A DNA stretch of 20,083 bases, from positions 1 through 20,083 of IMG/VR virus record IMGVR_UViG_3300032047_000188; one strand, given 5' to 3'. Source of the stretch: a virus. Shown here one piece after another: positions 16,035-20,083 of the stretch; within the stretch, counting starts at the first letter, position 1; each line of letters starts with the position of its first letter. The position numbers were made by a program, and so were the translations under genes. The notes under the pieces were generated by a model. The model worked only from the letters and a program-made list of their open reading frames with translations, was not told the DNA's origin and ran no database searches.

Positions 16035-16063
16035 ATTATATCGACTTTAAGCTAACTTGTCAA
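16035..16063 (-). promoter_or_regulatory. Consensus sigma70-type promoter for the HNH-portal-capsid operon
   Basis: In the 84-base gap after the terminase stop the minus strand has an exact TTGACA (16063-16058), a 17-base spacer and an exact TATAAT (16040-16035). The start of transcription should fall near 16028, some 25 bases before the HNH ATG. It drives HNH, portal, the small basic protein and capsid up to the terminator at 12062. Confidence 0.9.
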
Positions 16064-16086
16064 ACATTATTTTTGAGTTGGTATCA

Positions 16087-17391
16087 CTAGAAGGATATAT
16101 TTGAGGTTTGAAATGAGTATAATGCATAGCGCAACGCATCTGCCATGTGCGATGCCATGTTATGTTTCGGTTTTTCCTTCATAAGATTAGGATTAGGATC
16201 CCACTGATACGCATCTAAACAAGCTAAGGACTCTTTTGCTTCTTGGTCAACGAAGAGGAAATCATTATCGATAACCCCTGACACATGTCCAATTCCGTCA
16301 AGTACGGACTTCTTAGCGTTGATGGTGGAAATGTCGTAGTTCTGCGCGAAATCATACCTTGTTTGTTGAGCTGCGCTGTCAATATAAATGTAATCAATAT
16401 CCCAGCGATCAATGAGCTTCTGTATCTCGGCAGCATGCTGTTCAGTAGTTCTCTCAGCATTGAAGTATTCGTCCACCAGATGGTATTGTTCTTTATCCCA
16501 ATCGTACGCAATAACACACATTGCTGTCGGGTCTTTGTAACCGACATCCAACCCCGCGAAGACATCCATTTTACTAACATCGAGTTGTGAGTAATCTTTG
16601 ACTTGTGTTTCAAAATTGAACTTCCAGATTTGTCCTTCGTATGTATTAAAGTCTGCTTCATACTCTTGCCTAAACTCCGCTTCTGACATTGACTTACGTG
16701 CTTCATTTATGTCTGTTTCACTCATTCTGGGGTTATCTTTGTAAGTTGCACGTATACTACACCATTCAGGGAACTCGTCGGAAAATCCTCTATAGAAAAA
16801 CTCAGAAAACCAGTTATTACGGCCACGGGGAGTAGATATAAAAATGGCTTTAGAATTATCTTTATCAAGTGTAGGGCGCAGTGCAACATTGAAGGCATCC
16901 TTTCCGTCGGCTAGTGCCGCTTCATCAAATATAATTAAATCGTAAGATCGACCCACACAAGAGTCTACCTGATTGATAGAACCCATTCTTACTGTGGAGC
17001 CGTTTGATATTTCAATAACTTTATCTTTTGCGTTATCTTTTGTAACCTCTAGGTCAAAGTGTTTAATCAAGTTCCTTTGTAGATCAAAAGAGATCTGAGA
17101 CAAGGAGTAGTTAGGAGACATGATTAAAATATTGGAGCCAGGTACCAAAGACACAAGCTGTCCGATGATATTGGCGATGTACGTTTTGCCTTGTCGTCTA
17201 GAAACGGCTGCTGAGACAAAACGATATTTAGGGTTGTTAATCGCATTGATAATTGCTATCTGCGAAGGCAACGGTGTGATGTTCAGTAAATCCAAGTATG
17301 GATCGACTGGTAATTTTAGAAACCTTGTCTCAGATCTGTATTCTGCTATTTCATCGGAGGGAATATCCCTCCGACTTATTTCAATTGCCAT
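16087..17391 (-). CDS. terL: Terminase large subunit (packaging ATPase and nuclease)
   Basis: A 434-residue protein with both terminase domains. The ATPase has a Walker A-type SRRQGKT at 64-70, Walker B LIIFDEA at 152-158 with catalytic Glu 157, and the coupling motif STPRG at 186-190. The RNase H-like nuclease has acidic residues in GLDVGYKD (Asp 282), YIYIDSA (Asp 338) and HMADALRYAL (Asp 418). It cuts concatemeric DNA and pumps it through the portal. ATG 17391 comes one base after the stop of the small upstream membrane peptide. It has no clear Shine-Dalgarno, so translation is probably coupled. No small terminase is recognisable in the window. Confidence 0.97.
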   Translation of the reverse strand: MAIEISRRDIPSDEIAEYRSETRFLKLPVDPYLDLLNITPLPSQIAIINAINNPKYRFVSAAVSRRQGKTYIANIIGQLVSLVPGSNILIMSPNYSLSQISFDLQRNLIKHFDLEVTKDNAKDKVIEISNGSTVRMGSINQVDSCVGRSYDLIIFDEAALADGKDAFNVALRPTLDKDNSKAIFISTPRGRNNWFSEFFYRGFSDEFPEWCSIRATYKDNPRMSETDINEARKSMSEAEFRQEYEADFNTYEGQIWKFNFETQVKDYSQLDVSKMDVFAGLDVGYKDPTAMCVIAYDWDKEQYHLVDEYFNAERTTEQHAAEIQKLIDRWDIDYIYIDSAAQQTRYDFAQNYDISTINAKKSVLDGIGHVSGVIDNDFLFVDQEAKESLACLDAYQWDPNPNLMKEKPKHNMASHMADALRYALYSFQTSNISF

Positions 17392-17392
17392 A

Positions 17393-17551
17393 TTATTCGT
17401 CTTTTAGTAGTGTCCAAATTCCATAACCAAGACCAATCCACGCTAGTAGTTTTGCTAAACCACCTAATAATATGACTGATCCACAAATGCCAATAAGTAC
17501 AATTCCATCCCAGGATGTACGTTGTTTTAGTAATTTACTTAGATACGACAT
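17393..17551 (-). CDS. Small membrane peptide (52 residues), holin-like candidate
   Basis: A short gene running from ATG 17551 (GAGAGG upstream) to TAA at 17395-17393, overlapping the DUF1353 gene by 17 bases and ending one base before terminase. The product starts MSYLSKLLKQRTSWDG, then has hydrophobic residues 17-49 (IVLIGICGSVILLGG, then LLAWIGLGYGIWTLL), enough for one long or two short membrane helices, and ends KDE. The good ribosome site, tight packing and strongly hydrophobic composition argue that it is real. Its position beside other membrane proteins suggests a lysis or envelope role, but size and topology alone cannot prove a holin. Confidence 0.72.
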   Translation of the reverse strand: MSYLSKLLKQRTSWDGIVLIGICGSVILLGGLAKLLAWIGLGYGIWTLLKDE

Positions 17552-18119
17552 GAGTACCTCTCTTTTTATGTCCGTTCCACGCTACAAAACCTGCTAGACG
17601 TAGTGCCCAATATGCTAAGTAGTTAAGGGCATAGAAACCGTTCACTTCGATACAGATGTCTCGGAAGAGACCATCCATGTATTTTTGGTCACGAGGACCA
17701 ATGTTGCTACCGTCTTTCTTCATAAGTGTAGCATATTTATAGCCATAGTCGTGTACCAAGCCACCCATTAACAGAACTCCCACAGGCGACAGGAAGGTCG
17801 CAAGAAACTTGGGAACTGATGCGCCGTCAAACTGAAAGCCTGCAGGAATTTTATACGCTTGGTTGTCGATCCAATAATGGAAGTCTTCTGTGATTACCCA
17901 CTGACGTGTGCCAGTAAGCCACATCAAGATCGCTCCCCAGAAACCTTTACTTGCCGTCTTGATAGGTAGCGGTTGCATTTTGGGCATAGTAGTGTACTCA
18001 AAATTAATACGCTTTAGATCTGGTTTATCTAGTTTATTAATTAAGTAGCTAACAGCAATCACTGCGATTACTATAGTCCACTGCCAAAAAGTTACTGCTA
18101 AATCAAGTATAGTTTCCAT
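17535..18119 (-). CDS. Membrane-anchored DUF1353 protein
   Basis: A 194-residue protein with an N-terminal membrane helix (residues about 7-27, LAVTFWQWTIVIAVIAVSYLI), then a DUF1353-like domain: WVITEDFHYWID at 74-85, the signature IPAGFQFDGASVP at 91-103, a LVHDYGYKYA stretch at 121-130 and a conserved DGLFRDI helix. A second hydrophobic helix (FYALNYLAYWALRLAGFVAW) precedes a basic C-terminus. DUF1353 is widespread in phages and its biochemical role is not settled. ATG 18119 directly follows the stop of the EF-hand protein, so the two are likely translated together. The association with a holin candidate suggests an envelope or lysis function, by inference only. Confidence 0.8.
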   Translation of the reverse strand: METILDLAVTFWQWTIVIAVIAVSYLINKLDKPDLKRINFEYTTMPKMQPLPIKTASKGFWGAILMWLTGTRQWVITEDFHYWIDNQAYKIPAGFQFDGASVPKFLATFLSPVGVLLMGGLVHDYGYKYATLMKKDGSNIGPRDQKYMDGLFRDICIEVNGFYALNYLAYWALRLAGFVAWNGHKKRGTHVVSK

Positions 18120-18440
18120 TTATTTTTTACTCTTAAGTGCTTCTTTGCCGTAAAATGCGGCTACAATTGCTGCTACTGAAACAAAGTAAGTAGGTGCCAT
18201 ATCTCCTAAAACTGAAGAGGCTTTATCTAATCCTATTACTTCTGCAATTACTACTGCAAACGGATAAAGTAACATTCCTCCTAAGGCAAACCATGCCATG
18301 TTTCTTTGAGCATCTCTCATGGCATCAGCGTCATCTAACTCTTTACGCTTTGCCTCTAAATACATCTGTCGCTCTTCTTCGGAGACTTTTCCATCTCCAT
18401 TAGTATCTGCGGGGTGAAATCCTGTATTTTCATCTACCAT
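18120..18440 (-). CDS. EF-hand two-helix membrane protein, holin candidate
   Basis: A 106-residue protein. Residues 12-23 are a complete canonical EF-hand calcium loop, DTNGDGKVSEEE, followed by a charged helix (RQMYLEAKRKELDDADAM). Two membrane segments follow, about 49-71 (MAWFALGGMLLYPFAVVIAEVIG) and about 83-98 (PTYFVSVAAIVAAFYG), and a basic tail (KEALKSKK). Size, two helices and a charged C-terminus fit class II holins, though an N-terminal calcium loop is not part of well-studied holins. ATG 18440 lies one base after the upstream stop. The calcium loop is seen directly; the holin role is inferred from size and neighbours. Confidence 0.75.
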   Translation of the reverse strand: MVDENTGFHPADTNGDGKVSEEERQMYLEAKRKELDDADAMRDAQRNMAWFALGGMLLYPFAVVIAEVIGLDKASSVLGDMAPTYFVSVAAIVAAFYGKEALKSKK

Positions 18441-18441
18441 T

Positions 18442-19023
18442 TTATTTAACTCGTTTGATCACAGTGTATCCGACATTTTCAGTATATCGTTCAAAAATTT
18501 CCCACTCACCATTAGAATCGTTACAAAACTTTTCAATAACGTTATATAGTGCATCGTTAGGTAATCTTTTCAGTAAAGAAGTGTCATGAAATACCATATA
18601 ATCACTTACAGATTCGTGATGTAATTCAAGTTCTTTTGTTAAATGGTCTGGCTGGTGGCAAGAATCTATCAATAAAACTTGAGTATCACTCACAGAGTCT
18701 GAATCTAAACTACTCATTCCTTTTACTATCAGTTCAATATTATTTTCAGAGCAATACGTTTCAAATAAATCTTTTTGTCCATTGAAAGGCCCTAATCTAT
18801 TATCAACTAACTCTACTTTTTTAGGATTAGAAAGCAATGCCGCTGCTGCTGACGCGCCTTGATGAACTCCTAATTCTTTATAACTATCACACTCTTCTAA
18901 AAGTTTTTGTACTGCATCATGATGAGCGCAGTAGTTTGCTTTATAATGCTTTTCTTGATCTCTACGAATTACTTCATAAAACTCTTCTATCGTTTCACAA
19001 TGTGAAACTTTGGATCTTAACAT
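18442..19023 (-). CDS. SAM-dependent methyltransferase-like protein (class I)
   Basis: A 193-residue protein with a class I methyltransferase layout: motif I ELGVHQG at 50-56, an acidic residue after the second strand in VELVDNR (Asp 74), LLIDSCHQPDH at 117-126 and YMVFHDTSL at 142-150. This D-x-x-H...HDT spacing is typical of the Methyltransf_24/CmcI-like group, which methylates small molecules or sugars; DNA methyltransferase motifs (DPPY, PCQ) are absent. The substrate is unknown. ATG 19023 has AAAGG about seven bases upstream. It stands between the basic-protein cluster and the membrane genes in a late-gene neighbourhood, so virion or cell-surface modification is possible. Confidence 0.75.
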   Translation of the reverse strand: MLRSKVSHCETIEEFYEVIRRDQEKHYKANYCAHHDAVQKLLEECDSYKELGVHQGASAAAALLSNPKKVELVDNRLGPFNGQKDLFETYCSENNIELIVKGMSSLDSDSVSDTQVLLIDSCHQPDHLTKELELHHESVSDYMVFHDTSLLKRLPNDALYNVIEKFCNDSNGEWEIFERYTENVGYTVIKRVK

Positions 19024-19047
19024 ATTGTTACCTTTATATTGTAAAAT

Positions 19048-19368
19048 TTACCACTTTACTTTGTTTGCCCAGTAAGCAGCAGACATTTTACCTTTTGCGA
19101 TATTCCTTCTGTGTCTTGCTTTGAAGGATGCGCGTTTCTTCTTCATTCTTTCTGACTCTCCAGCCTTCGGCTTCCCTGCCGTTTTAGCTCCCTGCTGGCC
19201 GAAGCGAATAGTTTTAACTTTGCTACCCACTTTTGCTACAACTATGTGGGACTTTTTTGGGTGGCGGGGAGTTCTTTTAGGTTTATTATAGCCTGATACA
19301 CCTGCTCTTTTTAGGCGTGAATCTTTTTTGCGCCCTTTTGTTTTTCTACCTTTTTTTCTTACGGCCAC
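19048..19368 (-). CDS. Small basic protein, DUF6321-like
   Basis: A 106-residue, strongly basic protein with GTG start at 19368 and AGGAG eight bases upstream; it overlaps the upstream gene by 23 bases. After a Lys/Arg N-terminus come GVSGYNKPKRTPRHPKKSH (about 24-42), VVAKVGSKVKTIRFGQQG, and a C-terminal FKARHRRNIAKGKMSAAYWA with final NKVKW. I recognise this combination from small uncharacterised proteins recurring in marine phages, catalogued as far as I recall as DUF6321. Function unknown. The charge suggests nucleic-acid binding. The Arg/His-spaced helix near the C-terminus could bind DNA or metal, but this is inference. Confidence 0.8.
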   Translation of the reverse strand: MAVRKKGRKTKGRKKDSRLKRAGVSGYNKPKRTPRHPKKSHIVVAKVGSKVKTIRFGQQGAKTAGKPKAGESERMKKKRASFKARHRRNIAKGKMSAAYWANKVKW

Positions 19369-19630
19369 TGCTTTTTCTCCTTTTCACGAATGTGCTAACA
19401 TTTCGTGGCTTGCCTCCAGGATTACCAGCTTTTCTTTTTCTTGTTATTGCCGATTTCTTTTGTTTGGCTGTCATACGGGCTGCTTTAGCCGCAGGTACGC
19501 ATTTTGGATATTTTCCTTTCTTTGCTTTTTTTCTTCCACATTTTTCATATCCCCCACCTTTTTTAGGTCGAGATATGTCTACCCAGTTTTCCTTAAACCA
19601 TTTTGTAAGTCCGCCTCGAGGTTTAGCCAT
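19346..19630 (-). CDS. Small basic Cys-containing protein, DUF5872-like
   Basis: A 94-residue protein whose ATG at 19630 overlaps the upstream stop (TAATG). It reads GGLTKWFKENWVDISRPKKG near the start, then YEKCGR (about 29-34), YPKCVPAAKAARMT (about 41-54), KRKAGNPGGKPRNV and a basic end (RRKSSGRKKKR). Two cysteines twelve residues apart within basic contexts could bind zinc with other ligands. The KWF..WVDI...KKGG..KCGR..A.KG.YPKCVP pattern recurs in small proteins of marine phages and some large DNA viruses; I recall the name DUF5872 but cannot verify it. Function unknown; nucleic-acid binding is plausible. Confidence 0.8.
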   Translation of the reverse strand: MAKPRGGLTKWFKENWVDISRPKKGGGYEKCGRKKAKKGKYPKCVPAAKAARMTAKQKKSAITRKRKAGNPGGKPRNVSTFVKRRKSSGRKKKR

Positions 19631-19827
19631 TACTTTTTCCCCATACGGTATTTACCGCCTCTGCGCTTATACTCCTTTACCAGGAACGCGTTTGCGTAAG
19701 CTGAAGGGTACACTTTGAATTTCCTCTTCACTAACGCTTTCACCGATGCGTACAGTCTTTTGTTTGTTGGTACTGGTTTCTTCTTCGCTACTTTCCGTCT
19801 CGAAGTCTTCCGTCTCTTCCTTGCCAT
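19630..19827 (-). CDS. Small basic protein of marine-virus type, overlapping an acidic gene
   Basis: A 65-residue protein from ATG 19827 (another ATG is at 19830; a TTG at 19863 without a ribosome site is rejected). A Lys/Arg N-terminus (ARKRRKTSRRKVAKKK) precedes a compact domain: PTNKRLYASVKALVKRKFKV, then YPSAYANAFLVKEYKRRGGK and YRMGKK. The 'LY..VK....+KF.VYPSAYAN.WLVK.YK+RGGKY' pattern is familiar from short virion-associated or hypothetical proteins of marine phages and algal viruses. The first 161 bases overlap the 3' part of the acidic gene in another frame. The ribosome site is only moderate (GAAGAG), so coupling or leaky initiation is likely. Confidence 0.8.
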   Translation of the reverse strand: MARKRRKTSRRKVAKKKPVPTNKRLYASVKALVKRKFKVYPSAYANAFLVKEYKRRGGKYRMGKK

Positions 19828-19990
19828 CATCAATCTCTTCAGTAAAAACTGGCTCGGGCGCAATTAAATCTTGATAATCACCAAGTTCTAAAGCTGCATA
19901 AAAACGTGCAGTTGCCTCATCATTGAATTTATAAAGTTTTCCTTCTGGAGTTCTAACTCTCCATTTTCCTCGTCTCTGAAAAATTTCCAT
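19667..19990 (-). CDS. Small protein with acidic tail, overlapping the basic gene
   Basis: A 107-residue protein with ATG at 19990, three bases after the preceding stop. Residues 1-36 (IFQRRGKWRVRTPEGKLYKF, then NDEATARFYAALE) look like a small folded domain found at the start of short marine phage proteins. Residues about 52-72 are strongly acidic (EEIDDGKEETEDFETESSEE), and the tail continues to FSLRKRVPGKGV. The last 54 codons are read from DNA that also encodes the basic protein in the +1 frame. The N-terminal half is very likely real. Whether the full tail is selected or merely tolerated is unclear. Confidence 0.68.
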   Translation of the reverse strand: MEIFQRRGKWRVRTPEGKLYKFNDEATARFYAALELGDYQDLIAPEPVFTEEIDDGKEETEDFETESSEEETSTNKQKTVRIGESVSEEEIQSVPFSLRKRVPGKGV

Positions 19991-19993
19991 CAG

Positions 19994-20083
19994 TTATCTC
20001 TTTTTCTTTTTTCGCTTTTTGGCATTTTCGTAGGCTTTATGAGTACTACCCGCCATGTAGATTTTATTTTTTCCTCTACCATG
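19994..20083 (-). CDS. Small basic protein (partial, N-terminus outside the window)
   Basis: An open frame runs in from the right edge and ends at TAA 19996-19994, three bases before the next ATG. The visible 29 residues read HGRGKNKIYMAGSTHKAYE, then NAKKRKKKKR. An extremely basic C-terminus matches the composition of the neighbouring small proteins, and the stop sits at the spacing normal for this operon. An ATG at 20054 within the frame could start a 19-residue peptide, but the frame is open further upstream, so a truncated longer gene is more likely. Function unknown. Confidence 0.6.
   Translation of the reverse strand, partial: HGRGKNKIYMAGSTHKAYENAKKRKKKKR

Noticed and set aside
16224-16706. 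Minus-strand open frame of 160 codons inside the terminase gene
   Set aside because: It is an out-of-frame shadow of terL, Ser/Thr/Met-rich with no recognisable domain; terL has all catalytic motifs across the region.
19317-19718. Two overlapping plus-strand frames (about 120-130 codons) rich in Phe, Leu and Ser
   Set aside because: They are the antisense reading of Lys/Arg-rich minus-strand genes, which naturally gives Phe/Leu/Ser-rich frames.

Overview
The window is a continuous piece of a tailed double-stranded DNA phage genome (or prophage), cut at both ends. Every gene I can support lies on the minus strand, so the genes read from right (20083) to left (1). They are packed with 1-23 nt overlaps or gaps of a few bases. 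No stretch over 300 bases lacks a gene, and I see no tRNA, CRISPR array, insertion sequence or integrase. There is no sheath, baseplate-wedge or tail-tube-plus-sheath pair. A 1224-residue tape measure, a tube protein and a lambda J-like tip protein instead point to a long, flexible, non-contractile (siphovirus) tail. The DNA is AT-rich, and the small basic proteins at the right end resemble families that recur in marine phages, so an aquatic bacterial host is likely; the host cannot be named from this sequence.

Right end (19994-20083 down to 17393): a run of very small Lys/Arg-rich proteins, one of which overlaps an acidic partner out of frame for about 160 bases. A SAM-dependent methyltransferase-like protein follows. 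Then come three membrane proteins: an EF-hand two-helix holin candidate, a membrane-anchored DUF1353 protein and a 52-residue membrane peptide. The last three could be a lysis or envelope module, but no endolysin is visible.

Head module (17391 to 9708): large terminase, an exact-consensus sigma70-type promoter, HNH nuclease, HK97-type portal, a small basic protein with a possible DNA-binding fold, and a fused prohead protease-scaffold-major capsid protein with a strong internal ribosome binding site. A strong terminator follows the capsid gene. After it come a gp6-like connector, an unusually long neck protein and a gpU-like tail terminator.

Tail module (9644 to 1): a two-domain tail tube protein; a second exact-consensus promoter followed by a terminator-like hairpin; a paralogue of the tube protein with a LamG/concanavalin-like domain inserted near its N-terminus; two tail assembly chaperones probably joined by a +1 (or -2) programmed frameshift; the tape measure; a distal tail protein; and a tip protein that looks like a fusion of lambda gpL-like and J-like parts, cut by the left edge.

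The most unusual items are the lectin-bearing tube paralogue and its promoter-plus-hairpin leader, the unusual direction of the chaperone frameshift, the nested capsid start, and the overlapping acidic/basic gene pair inside the basic-protein cluster.
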